Assembly (NCBI RefSeq): GCF_958450345.1
Contig: NC_088782.1
Coordinates: 62,090,501-62,154,500 of the forward strand
DNA from: Calliphora vicina
Lineage: Eukaryota; Arthropoda; Insecta; Diptera; Calliphoridae
DNA length: 64,000 bases
Reading direction: 5' to 3'
The notes under the pieces are model-generated. The model ran no database searches, was not told the DNA's origin, and was given only the letters and a program-made list of their open reading frames with translations. The position numbers and the translations under genes are program-made. Shown piece by piece: positions 1-10,752 of this stretch; the stretch's first letter is position 1; each line of letters begins with the position of its first letter.

Positions 1-420
1 CTGAAATTTGTTTAACAAAATTTTTAAAAATTTGAAAATGGAGTTTTGAAACAGCCGTTAAAAAAAATTATTTTTTTTGGCCATACCTGCGAATAGGTTA
101 ACGGTATCCTACGAAGACAAAAACTCATATACAAGTAAATATGGACATATTTTAAGTAAAAATTAGCTTTTATTTAAATTTTTCTCAAAATATCTTAATT
201 TTTTTCCTAAATTTTTTGTTCAAGTGGCCTGAAACACGTTAATGGTCTGGCGAATTTGTAATAACGTTAACATTTTTTAATAAAATTTTGTCACTTATAT
301 CTCATTACAACGATCATTACGTACATATTTCGATTCTTTTGCATTCAATTGCAAAAGTATTTATTTAATAGCAAAATTTTTTCAAAAACTGAAAAATTTG
401 CATTTTTCTCTAATTTTGGC
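1..420 (+). repeat. Partial arm of a hAT-type foldback repeat, cut by the window edge
   Basis: This stretch matches, with scattered differences, the right arm of the complete foldback element at 3871-7289 (compare about 6733-7140) and, in reverse complement, its left arm. Shared landmarks are the run ending in the ACGGTATCCTACGAAGACAA region and GTTAATGGTCTGGCGAAT. The copy enters the window already in progress and loses similarity near position 420, so it is truncated. It has no coding capacity. From 421 to about 1064 I see only AT-rich unique sequence. Confidence 0.7.
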
Positions 421-1064
421 GATAATACAGTTTTTGGGTCATTTTGAACCAAAGGAGATACAGGGTGAATTTCCAAAATTTTTTTTTAATGTAATATTCA
501 TTAATATAAATAAATCTACATATTTCTAGAAAACAATGCAGAAAGTTAACGAGTTTCACCTATTTATTCCATATTAACAGTAAAATTTTGCATATATCTG
601 AACTTTGACCTCGATGCGCGTCCAGAAATCGTTGCCCGATTTGGCTCAAATTTTCAGCACTTAACATTTAGGCCTAGTGTCACAATATTCCACCCGGCAC
701 TCTTTGAAATCTAAAAAAAAAAATCGGCTGTCACTCTAATATATATATGTCATAAACAAAGCAAACAGTACAACTTTCTATATTTTTTTCTTAATAAATA
801 GATCTATCAACAGAATTAAAAATAATGAATATCCGTTACTTAGTTTTTGAGATCCTGTATTTGAAAGCGAAACAAATTACCTAAAAATGTTCTGTTTTTT
901 TAAACATTGAAAATCAATCAAATTTGAATTTCTGAACCGAAAATGCGATTTTATAATAGTTTTATTCAATATTTATTAGGGGCACATGAAATTTTTGATT
1001 TTTTCAAGTTCACTTGGTCTACTGGTGCCACTGTGCGTCGTTGCAAAAGTCTTTGAAATTGTCT

Positions 1065-1488
1065 AGGCCCAAAAATATATAACATTTCGCTTTTTTTCCA
1101 TGAGAAATTCCAAATATTGAAACATTTATACTTTGACCTTCATGATTTAGGGTTTAGTGTTTTTCAGTTTTAGTAAAACGTTCAGATTATATTTAGAATT
1201 ATCTGGACTATAATATTCTGAATAGGTTATACTTAAAATTCATATCATAAAATTCATATCGTAAGGAAATGAACTAGTTCGCTAAAGTATAGCCAAATAA
1301 TTAGTTTTTCTCGAAAATTGCTAAATTTAAATCGAAGGTACGGAAAAACTATACGAGATATTTTCATAATTATTTCATATTTTTATTCCCTATTATATTC
1401 TCAGTAAATCCCAAATGAGATGATCAAAAATTATGAAATTTGTATAAAAAATTTTTAAAAAATTGAAAATGTAGTTTTGATACTGCCG
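1065..1488 (+). repeat. Second diverged piece of the foldback arm
   Basis: It matches about 6390-6795 of the complete element at 3871-7289, including TTGACCTTCA(T/C)GATTTA, the AATTATCTGGACTATAATAT block and the CCCTATTATATTCT block. It stops abruptly at 1488, where the CACAGTG-ended element begins, so it was probably cut by that insertion. The rest of this copy is not found after 3145, so a simple clean insertion is not demonstrated. Confidence 0.65.
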
Positions 1489-3145
1489 CACAGTGGGGCA
1501 GAATCGAAATTTTTTGGAAATAAATCTGGCATTTCTAAATTGGCGTAGCCAAGTAGCATTCGAGTTTAAGTTATTAAAATGGGCCACACAAATGCACCAG
1601 GGGCGTCGATATGGGGGCTCAAAGTAGAGTACCTTCGACATGTAAAATTTTTAAACACGTGCCATTGTTTTGTTTCCCATTCAATTTCAAAGATTTTAAT
1701 ATTTTTGAAAAGATACATGATTGCTATTTACCTCTTCTAATTTTCGAGTTATAGGCATTTAAAAATTTAAATTTTAAAATTTGGACATACCTTGGCCCGC
1801 TATTTTAAAAATATAGGGCGTAATTTCGGACCGAATCGACTCGAATTTTGTTAGTTAGACAACTAAATAAGCAATAATATACAAGAGATTTGAGGTCAAT
1901 ATCTATTATGGATCCAAAAATTAAGAAAATTTATACAATTTTTTTAGTATGAAAAAGTGCAATATTTTTGAAGGACGGAGTTTTACAGTGGCAGATTTTT
2001 GAATCTAATTGAGATATTGACTTGAATTTTTTTTTGTAAGACCAAAAATTAACTTATCTAAACAAAAAAATATAGCTCGGAATAAATGTGGATCAAATTG
2101 TTCCTAATATTTGCAATCCTATTAAAATTTTGATATAAATTTTAGTTTTAGAAACTCAATGAATATGTAATATGTAATAAAATCTTTATATATTAACGAA
2201 GCTCAATGAAATTTTCAACGTTTTTTATGTTTGTCATTCTAAATAACAAGGTGTAAAAAAACTTGTCAAACGGTCAAAAAGAATTCCGCAATTCCCAAAA
2301 ATTATAGCGAAAATCCCAAAAATCGTATTTTTAACAATTTTGCCTATAGGATCCACATTTCCTTCGGGGCTGGGAAAATACTTTGTCGATAAATAGGAAA
2401 CACATCACGGTTTCCAAAGCTGCTTTTTGTTTCCTGATCCCAGCTTTGGGATTTTAGAACATGTGGCCCAAATTTGAATTTTTGTAAAAAAATAGGTCAA
2501 ATTCCGAAGGGCGTAGGGGCGACATATTCTAAGAATAGGACATGTTATTTATATCAGAATCTTCTCCGTAAAGATATCTTTCAAAGAAACATAAAATTGT
2601 TATATGTTCTTTAAGAAAGTTTTCTCTTAATTAAAAAAGAGTTAAGTCACCTTTTCGTTCAAAAAACAGCAAAAACTATTACTTTTTGAATATTTAAATT
2701 GAAAATCGTTTATTTTTGGATCCATAATTGATGTTGCTCTGAAAATTTCTGCATGTTATTCGTAATTTTGTTGTCTAACTACTAAAAAAATACGAGTCCA
2801 GTCGGTCCAAAAGTACGACCCATTTTTAAAAAAGCTGACCAAGTTATGGCAAAATTTTAAAATTTGAATTTTGAAATGCCTATAACTCGAAAAGTATAAG
2901 AGATAAATAGCACATGCATGTTTTTTCAAGACCTAGCCGAGCGCTTTCCAAAAATATAAAAATCTTTGATATCGGATAGGAAAAAAAAATTGCTCGTGTT
3001 TAAATATTTTACATGTAGAAGGCCCCCATAGCACCGCCCCTGGTTCATTTTAATATCTTAAACTCGAATTCTCCTTGGGTACGCCCACGTCAATTCTTAT
3101 CCCGATCAGACCATTTCCAAAAAAATTTTATTCTGCCCCACTGTG
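1489..3145. mobile_element. Palindromic Transib-like non-autonomous element (1.66 kb)
   Basis: The two ends are inverted repeats starting CACAGTGGGGCAGAAT. The inverted similarity extends, with gaps, several hundred bases inward (about 1489-2000 against 2640-3145). The first seven bases, CACAGTG, match the CACW-type heptamer of Transib elements, which also resembles the RAG recombination signal heptamer. No transposase reading frame is present, so the element is non-autonomous. The flanking five bases (TGCCG and CACTG) do not match, so no target duplication is seen and the Transib assignment rests on the termini. Related pieces lie at 36244-37510, 57070-57205, 60945-61576 with 62280-62500, and 63605-64000. 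A hAT origin (CAGTG ends) is the main alternative. Confidence 0.6.
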
Positions 3146-3862
3146 CACTGTATAACAACTAGAAAAAACCATATAATAGCAAACATTGCATTTTTTTGGT
3201 TAGTTATCCTAACACTTTGTATTAAAATCTCAATTTTTATAACAAATTGTCTAAGACTTTTATTAAAACTAGCACTAATTTATAATTATTTGTTTATCTT
3301 TTCAGGTAAGTGCACTCCAAAATTATTAAAAATAAATAAATAATACATAAAATAAAGAACAAATAATATGCCAGTTGCGGTAAGTTTTAAATTATATCAA
3401 ATCTCTTAATTCTGAATAGGCAGAGTAATAATTTAGCTTCTCTCCTGGAACCTATTTCATCACATAATGGTGGACAATTGATAACTACTGCATTGTAACT
3501 CACTATTGGAATTATTATTCCAACTGGGTATTTAAACTATTTAGCATTACATATTTATAATCAGTGTGGCATTGGAATTGTCACACTTTTAGAATGATTA
3601 AGTGTTTATAATCAGTCTAACTATTTGTATGAGTTTTTTTTCCTATAAATGTCTATAAAAATCTTTAACTTTGAATGTGTTCCCCATTTTGTGATACAAA
3701 TGACTTTAGAGTTTTTTTTGAATATCCCCCGTCAGCCCTCAAGTAGCAGATTTATGATCACATTTATTTCAAAACGAAAAGTCAGTGTGTGTTTTAATAT
3801 GACATATGACATACATATGCAAATATTTTACAAATACAGAAACCACTACTACTCATGTATGT
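3146..3862. other. No feature seen
   Basis: AT-rich sequence between two elements. Short open frames exist but have no recognisable protein similarity. Confidence 0.6.
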
Positions 3863-4902
3863 ATGTTTATTAGGGTGGCCCTTAATAAACAAAAGTTGGA
3901 TTTTGGCCATTCTCACCCTCCAGTTTGGTGAACATTAGTAAAAAAATCATTCAGAAAAAATTTTAGGTAAATCGGTTGGGGTTAAGACGTGCCGCAAGCC
4001 CTCTGAAGATTTGAGATGCATTTACAAGGGGAAAAAATGCATTTTTTCCAGTTTTTGTAAAAATTTTGCCATTAAAAAATTACTTTTGTAATTTAATTTA
4101 AAAGAATCGAAATGTGTATGTAATTGTCGTTCTAATGAGACATAAAAAACAGAAATCGGTCAAAAAATGTTAAAGTTATTAAAAATTCGCCAGGCCATTA
4201 ACGTGTCTCAGGCCACTAGAACAAGAAATGTAGGAACAAAATTAACATATTTTGATAAATATTAAAATAAAAGCTCATTTTTACTTAAAATATGTCCATA
4301 TTTAGTTGTATATGAGCTTTTGTCTTCGTAGGATACCGCTAACCTATTCTTAGGTATGAACAAAAAAATAAAATTTTTTTAACGGCAGTTTCAAAACACC
4401 ATTTTCAAATTTTTAAAAATTTTGTTAAACAAATTTCAGAATTTTTTGATCATCTCATTGGGATTTATTAAGAATATAATAGGGAATAAAAATGTGAAAA
4501 AGTTATGAAAATATCTCTTACAGTTTTTCCGTACCTGCGATTTAAATTTTGAAATTTTCGAGAAAAACCATTTATTTGACAATTTTTTGGCGATTGAGCT
4601 CTATTTCCTAACTCTTATGAACTTGAAGCAAAACTTATTAAGAATATTATAGTCCAGATAATTCTAAATATACTCTGAAGCTTTTACTAAAATCGGAAAA
4701 CGTTAACCCTTAAATCGTGAAGGACAAAGGTCAAATTTTTCAACATTTGGAATTTGTCTTGGAAAGATTTCGAATTGTTCGAAATGTTGTATATTTTTTT
4801 GCCGATTTTGATGAAATTTAACAAAAATATAACACAAAGCCTAGTATTTACAAAAACAGAAGAAAAATTAAAATTAACCCTATATAACACTTGGGGTTAA
4901 AA

Positions 4903-6215
4903 TAGACTTGCCAACCGTCCAGTTTTCGTCGGGACAGACCAGTTTTAGAGTCGAATGTCCCGTGTCCCGGCGATACTCTGAACGGGACGCCATTTGTCCC
5001 GTTAAAAAAACATAACTTTTCCATCAATTACCACAAAAAATATAAAAAAAATCGAGAATTTAAAATCGTATAGTAAAGGAGAAGAAAATGTTTCCAAATT
5101 AATTGAGAAATTTGTTGCCTGTGATCAAGATTCGGAAGTACAGAAAGACGAGCAAATCAAATTTTGTTGCATAATAAAAAAGAATATTTATTCAACAGGA
5201 GCTCCACAAATCTTGCTCCCTTTTGAAAAAGTTTAATGTGTGTTACATATTCCATGCAAAATGTGTTTTGGAATAAATGTAAAAAATACAACCATTTTTA
5301 CATGTTCCAACTTTGGATGCGAGTAACTTTTTATATAACTGAAAAGATCGAGCAAAATTAAAAAAAATAAACCTAAATAACTCTTGACCTAAAAATGATA
5401 TGTATGTATGAATGTTTTTTGTAGGACTCTAGGACTATTTATATTTTAAATATCAGCTCATTCGGATCAAAAATGTGTTTTTTTAAAGAAACACAAACTG
5501 CGAAGCGTTTTGCTTGAAATGCTAGATTTATTTCGAAAAAAATTTGATTGTGCCCAACTCACAGTGGGAGAAAACCCTAATTTAGTGGAACTAAATTCGT
5601 ATCTTCTAAACGCTTGGCCAAATTAATTTCATTTATATGGAAATATTGCAGGCAAGGAGGTAAGCTAATAAAGTAATGCTACATTTTTTACCATATGTAG
5701 TCTGTAATATGGCCTTGATATTGGTAAAGAAATTAGGACTGCATCTCACAGCATTAGTAACTGGCAACCTTCCGAAAATTCAAAAATTAAAAAAATAAAA
5801 TTCTATAAGAATATGGCCATTGGTTATCACAAATAGCGGAAAATATATTTTTATTTTTCTGATTTACCAAGCCTCATATTCCAGCTACATAAAAAAAAGT
5901 AAAAATTCAACTTAAAGAAAACCTTGTACTATCCAGCTTAATAACAACTTTGAAACCAATTCTTCATAAAAAAAATTTCTGAAATATTTTTTACATTTAA
6001 ATAGTTGTCAATACCTAACCACTGAAGTTATTAATAAATGTTAAATATTTTTAAGTACAGCAACAACTATAGATTGAAACTACATAACAATAAATCAAAT
6101 ATGCGAAATTTTTTTTTTTATTTTGCGCCACTAAATTGTTTATTTTTCCCACAGTGCAACTGTGTGATCTTTTCATGATGTCCCGTTTTGGAAATTGCAA
6201 AAGGTGGCAAGTTTA
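4903..6215. mobile_element. Nested hAT-like non-autonomous element (1.3 kb), 8-bp TSD
   Basis: It starts TAGACTTGCCAACC and ends GGTGGCAAGTTTA, giving imperfect inverted ends of about 13 bp. The eight bases GGTTAAAA lie on both sides (4895-4902 and 6216-6223). Near the ends the motif TGTCCCG or its complement occurs at least five times (4925-5000 and about 6178-6190), like the subterminal transposase-binding repeats of hAT elements. No transposase is visible. About 5170-5510 resembles arms of the inverted-repeat element at 30172-32496, so older pieces have been assembled inside. A fragment at 5485-5515 resembles the tail of the SINE at 25071-25216. Confidence 0.7.
5560..6156. mobile_element. 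Transib-like MITE with RSS-type heptamer ends and 5-bp TSD
   Basis: The left end reads CACAGTGGGAGAAAA and the right end, reverse complemented, CACTGTGGGAAAAA. Both continue to a shared TTTAGTGG about 25 bases in. The five bases CAACT flank it directly on both sides (5555-5559 and 6157-6161). A CAC-TG heptamer with a 5-bp duplication is what is known for Transib transposons. The 597-bp interior has no open frame of note, so it would be a non-autonomous copy. It lies inside the element at 4903-6215 and is the youngest of the three nested insertions. The alternative is a hAT MITE, but no 8-bp duplication is present. Confidence 0.6.
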
Positions 6216-7297
6216 GGTTAAAATGACCCCAAACTTCTAAAACCATAAAAAAATTATGATTTTAAAAGTTTGGGGTCATTTTAACCCCAAGTACCATTAA
6301 GCGTTAATTTCCATTCTTGTGCTGTTATTATAAACCCTAGAGTTTACGTTATATTTTTCTTAAGTTTCATCAAAATCGGCACAAAATTATATAATATTTC
6401 GCTATCTCTCCATGAAAAATTCCAAATATTGAAAAATTTGACCTTTGACCTTCACGATTTAAGGATTAACGTTTTCCGATTTTAGTAAAAGTTTCAGAGT
6501 ATATTTAGAATTATCTGGACTATAATATTCTGAATAAGTTTTGCTTAAAATTCATAAGAGTAAGGAAATAGAGCTCTTTCGCCTAAAAATTGCCAAATAA
6601 TTGGTTTTTCTCGAAAATTTCAAAATTTAAATCGCAGGTACGGAAAAACTATAAGAGATATATTCATAATTTTTTCACATTTTTATTCCCTATTATATTC
6701 TTAATAAATCCCAATGAGATGATCAAAAAATTCTGAAATTTGTTTAACAAAATTTTTAAAAATTTGAAAATGGAGTTTTGAAACTGCCGTTAAAAAAATT
6801 TTATTTTTTTGTTCATACCTAAGAATAGGTTAACGGTATGCTACGAATACAAAAACCCATATACAAGTAAATATGTACATATTTTTAGTAAAAATGAGCT
6901 TTAGTTTTAATATTTATCAAAATATGTTAATTTTATTCCTACCTTTCTTGTTCTAGTTGCCTGAGACACGTTAATGGCCTGGCGAATTTTTAATAACTTT
7001 AAAATTTTTTGACCAATTTCAGTTTTTTATATCTCATTAGAACGACAATTGCGTACACATTTCTATTCTTTTAAATTAAATTGCAAAAGTAATTTTTTAA
7101 TGGCAAAATTTTTACAAAAACTGAAAAAAATGCATTTTTCCCCTTGTAAATGCATCTCAAAACTTCAGAGGGCTTGCGGCACCCCAACCGATTTACCTAA
7201 AATTTTTTGAGGATGATTTTTTTACTAATGTCCAAACTGGAGGGTGAGAATGGCCAAAATCCAACTTTCGTTTATTAAGGGCCACCCTAATGTTTAT

Positions 7298-8247
7298 ATA
7301 ACGATTTTTTTTTCTATTTTTATTTTTAGTTTTTATGTGACATAAACAATGTATTTGTGTGTAAGTTTTTCAAATGCTTTGACATAAAAACAACTTCCTC
7401 ATTTACATACATGAAAATGTTGGCAAAAATAAAACAAAATAACATAAAATACAACTAAAAGAACACAAAACTTTATTTGAATTCCCCAACTATAGTTTGT
7501 ACATCGTTTGTCAACACATTTTTTTTACTCCTTTTTCTTCTTTTCGATCTGTTTTTTTTTGTTGTGTTTTGCTCTATTCAAAAAGGAAATAAGAATATGT
7601 TTAGTGTTAATAATACATGGTTGAATTTTCTATAAAACATTGTTTAACAGTCTGTTCGTGTGTGTGTTTTTGTTCTCTGTTTCTCTAATAATGTTGTTAA
7701 AAATTGAATTTATTTAAAATCTATTACATGAAATGGGAAAACTTTTACACTTAAACAAACACATTCGAAATGTAAACAATTTACAACGCTCTACATAAGT
7801 AATTTCAATTCCATTCAATTGCTGATATAAGGTTTCTATGTTTATGCAACATGCATACTTCCGTCTGTTGCTGTGAGTGTTTTAAAACTTGCCACATACA
7901 CGCACTATGTGTATTTACACATCATTCTAAATTTAAGTTACATAGTTTGTTGTTGGTAATTTTCTCTCTTTTTTTCCTTTTAGTAGAAAAACAGTAATTT
8001 TGTTGCGAACTTTAACTTGCAAGTGTTGAGTATTTATACACTACTGAAAATAATGTTAGGTGTTAAGGCTGGGAAATTATTTTCAAATAAGACTATTTGA
8101 ACTATGTTTATTGTTTTGTCATAAAATACTTTTTTTTTGTTTAAAACACAACAACAACTATTATAATATCTTAGGACATTATGACAATATGACTAATAGC
8201 AGACCATGTGAATACTCCAATCTTTTGATTGATCTTTATTTATTAAA
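7298..8247. other. No gene; short shared fragment at 8147-8224
   Basis: AT-rich unique sequence with poly-T runs. About 78 bases at 8147-8224 are repeated with a few changes at 57405-57478, next to other repeats, so this is a small dispersed fragment. Nothing else is recognised. Confidence 0.5.
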
Positions 8248-8579
8248 TTACTAGTTGACCGCCCCGGCTTCGCCCGTAAGCATTTACTAATGTTAGTTTT
8301 TCAAGTTTCTTCAACCCACATACACCTGCCTGTTCTTATTTATTTTCAAATAAAATATTTAAATTTGTACTCCATACTTTAGGAGTTTTTTTATTACAGT
8401 TGACTGGACTGAAAAAAAATCCGAGTTTTACCCGGTATTTCTGATTTTTTTTTTCTTTAGAAAACATCTCTTGTCATTTTTTTTATCGAATAAGAAAAAA
8501 ATCAGTTAAATCGCTCAAGCCGTTCTCACGTGATGTCATTACATACATGGACCATTTAATTTTTATATATATAGAAGAT
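8248..8579 (+). repeat. Dispersed ~320-bp repeat, copy A (full length)
   Basis: It begins ACTAGTTGACCGCCCCGGCT and ends in GCCGTTCTCACGTGATG followed by a T/A-rich tail ending ATATATAGAAGAT. Copies B (12861-13154, +) and C (18399-18624, -) share both the GC-rich head and the interior; the end motif alone recurs at about 62219-62279. There is no coding frame and no clear terminal inverted repeat. It could be a SINE or the 3' end of a larger retroelement, but I cannot assign a family. Confidence 0.7.
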
Positions 8580-8604
8580 AAGAGTTTGTATGATGTATTT
8601 GATT

Positions 8605-8658
8605 AATGATTAAGCTTCACTCAAATGTTTACATACATTTGACTGAAGCTTAATCATT
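8605..8658. repeat. Short perfect-type hairpin
   Basis: A 23-bp stem (8605-8627 with 8636-8658), one mismatch, around an 8-base loop. The stem includes AATGATTAAGCTTCA. It lies just outside the 35-bp tandem array; its role is unknown. Confidence 0.8.
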
Positions 8659-8659
8659 G

Positions 8660-9168
8660 AATCTAAAACTGGAATGTATAAAGTTTTCAATTTGAGGCTA
8701 AATTTTGATATATTAAATTGAAATATATAACGACTGACAATGAAATCACAAATTGGACTATATAAATCATATAAATGAGGATAAAATTGGACTATAGAAA
8801 GTTTTATGTTTGAAGCTAAAATTTTAATATGTAAGAACCTACAATTATCAAAGCTAAAACTGAACTACATATATAAAGACCTAAGGTTGAGGCTAAAACT
8901 GCACTAAACAAGAACACGGTTGATGCTAAAATTGGACTATATAAACAAATACTATTGAATTTTAAAATAAATTTAATGCAAACTTACAATTGAAGCTTAA
9001 ATATTACCAAAAAAAAAACCAACGATCGAGACTAAAATTAGACTGTAGAACGTTTTTAGTTTATACAAAGTCCTACGAGTAGGCCTAAAATTGTACTATA
9101 TAAAAACATACAATCGATAATAATATGGAGACAATGTAAGGCTGAAAAGGTTAAGGGTAAAACTGAAA
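8660..9168. repeat. ~35-bp tandem array, left part (degenerate)
   Basis: Repeats of a unit like GGCTAAAATTGGACTATATA plus about 15 bases (AAGACCTACAATTGA). The copies are diverged, with spacing varying around 35 bases. The array is split by the Tc1 element at 9171-10750 and resumes with better conserved units at 10753. Confidence 0.75.
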
Positions 9169-9170
9169 TA

Positions 9171-9395
9171 CAGTGGTTGACAAAACAATGGAAACTTTTC
9201 CAAAATATTTAATTAGTGGCCTAAAATCTGAAATAATTTTTTAAAAAATTTTAATATTTGTGTAGTATTTTATTTGTATACTTTTATTAACTTAATTTAA
9301 CAAAAAACAAAGGACATAATTAATTAAATTCTAAAAATGAGAAAACAAAATTAAAAGATTTCTTTATTACGGCATTGACAAAACAATGGAAACTT
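9171..9395. repeat. Left IR/DR arm of the Tc1 element
   Basis: The outer core repeat is at 9177-9197 and the inner at 9375-9395, identical over TTGACAAAACAATGGAAACT and in the same orientation. In IR/DR elements such paired repeats are transposase binding sites; that role is inferred here. Confidence 0.85.
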
Positions 9396-9436
9396 AGGTA
9401 TTATTTTAACAAATATGGTCTAAACTTTGCAATAAC

Positions 9437-10402
9437 TCAAAATTTTGTTGGGTATCCCTTATTTTTTATAACTGCTACACATCGACGATGCATCGAACCA
9501 ATTAAAGAGTCAATGGTCTCCTTTGAAATATTTTGCCATTTCCTTATAATCGCCTCCGATAAATATTCCTTCCTGGTGTAATTGTCGGTCCTTATTTTAC
9601 GATCTACAATTTCCCATAGATTTTCTATGGGATTGAGATCTGGCGATAGGACAGGCCACTTCAAAACACGTACCTCGTTGGATTGTAACCTCTCCGTTAC
9701 AACCCTAGAGGTGTGTTTCGGGTCGTTGTCGTGTTGGAATCTCCAAACTAGGGGCATATTTTTCTTACCGTATGGATACATAACATCGTTTAATATGATT
9801 CTGTATCCTATATCTGTCATGCTATCTTTTATAGTATGAATTGGGCCCATATCTTGCCCTGAAAAACATCCCCATATCATAATATTGCCACCGCCAAACT
9901 TTACAGTCTTATTTGTGTACTTTGGATCTAATCTTTTTCCCTTTGGTCGTCTTACAAATGTTCTCCCATCACTGCCTCTTAAATTGTATTTGGATTCGTC
10001 GGAAAAGAGGGCAGTATTCCATTTCTGTATCGACCAGTTTAAATGATACCTGGCAAATTGTAGACGAGCAGAACGGTTCTTTTTAGAAATGAGTGGTTTT
10101 TTCACAGGACGATAGCAACCAAGACCAGCCTGATTTGCTCTGCGACTAACTGTTCGGGTACTTATTTCTAATTTTAGGCTATTAACAACGCTATTAAATT
10201 ATCATGTCTAGGAGTAGTCTTACGAGGTCTTCCACCTAAATGTTGAGTTTTTACAGAACCGGTCTCACGAAATTTCTTTATAATTTTTGAAACTTGATTT
10301 ATTTATTGAATATTTGTCACAGATACTTTTTTGTTTTAAACCAGGTTTAAAATCGTTAATTATTTTATTTTTTAAGTCTTCACAAATCTTAACTTTAGCC
10401 AT
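9437..10402 (-). pseudogene. Tc1-like transposase, frameshifted (DD34E)
   Basis: The gene would encode the cut-and-paste transposase of the surrounding Tc1 element. A start ATG at 10402 opens an N-terminal helix-turn-helix part (MAKVKICEDLKNKI). The frame then breaks near 10285. A second frame carries KIIKKFRETGSV and GGRPRKTTPR (the GRPR-type hook between DNA-binding domains) and ends near 10190. The third frame runs to the natural stop at 9437 and holds the catalytic domain. In that last 222-residue part the first Asp is in FSDES (residue 36), the second in QHDNDPKH (126) and the Glu in PIENLW (161), with 34 residues between the last two, i.e. DD34E. All catalytic residues are intact, so two frameshifts are the main lesions. 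The copy is not expected to be active unless a sequencing error explains the shifts. Confidence 0.9.
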
Positions 10403-10528
10403 TTTCTTTAACTTTGAAAAAAAGCAATTATGCGAAAAACTTAGAAAAAGAAATTGTGAAAAATTACCAGAATTTAAAAATAAAATAACTGTAAATATTA
10501 TTTTCGTTTTACACTTTTACAAGTTTAA

Positions 10529-10750
10529 AAGTTTCCATTGTTTTGTCAGTAGCGAAATAGTGAATATTTTTAATTTTGTTCCCTTTTTTCAGAATATAAT
10601 TAATTATGTTGTTTGTTTTTCAGTTAATTTATATAAATAAAACTATACAAGTAAAATACTAAAAAACTATTTTTATTTTAAAAAAATATTTAAAATTTTG
10701 GACTACATATGGAATATTTGGAAAAGTTTCCATTGTTTTGTCAACCACTG
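10529..10750. repeat. Right IR/DR arm of the Tc1 element
   Basis: The inner core repeat is at 10529-10548 and the outer at 10724-10744, both reading AAGTTTCCATTGTTTTGTCA, the reverse complement of the left arm cores. The spacing of 195 bases is nearly the same as on the left. Confidence 0.85.
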
Positions 10751-10752
10751 TA

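Larger units (their letters stand above)
3871..7289. mobile_element. Foldback hAT-type element (3.4 kb) with 8-bp target duplication
   Basis: The ends are inverted repeats beginning TAGGGTGGCCCTTAATAAAC, and the arms (about 3871-4902 and 6224-7289) are inverted copies over roughly 1 kb. The same eight bases, ATGTTTAT, flank the element at 3863-3870 and 7290-7297. An 8-bp duplication with a TAGGG start fits the hAT superfamily (general rule YARNG). There is no transposase. The palindrome is interrupted near its centre by a second element (4903-6215); with that removed, the arms meet at a short near-perfect palindrome around 6224-6292. Diverged relatives of the arms are at 1-420 and 1065-1488. 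Confidence 0.8.
9171..10750 (-). mobile_element. Tc1-like DNA transposon with IR/DR ends (1.58 kb)
   Basis: The ends are 31-bp inverted repeats starting CAGTGGTTGACAAAACAATG, flanked by TA on both sides (9169-9170 and 10751-10752). A second copy of the core TTGACAAAACAATGGAAACT lies about 198 bases inside each end (9375-9395 and 10529-10548), an IR/DR arrangement known from several Tc1-family elements. The length is close to the usual 1.6-1.7 kb of Tc1 elements. The transposase gene is on the minus strand but is frameshifted (9437-10402). The insertion sits inside a ~35-bp tandem array, so the target was already repetitive. Confidence 0.92.

Noticed and set aside
1393..1641. 82-codon minus-strand frame at the start of the Transib-like element
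   Set aside because: It spans the junction between a foldback arm and the element's terminal repeat, so it cannot be a conserved gene.
10287..10640. 117-codon plus-strand frame
   Set aside because: It lies antisense to the Tc1 transposase N-terminus and the right IR/DR arm.
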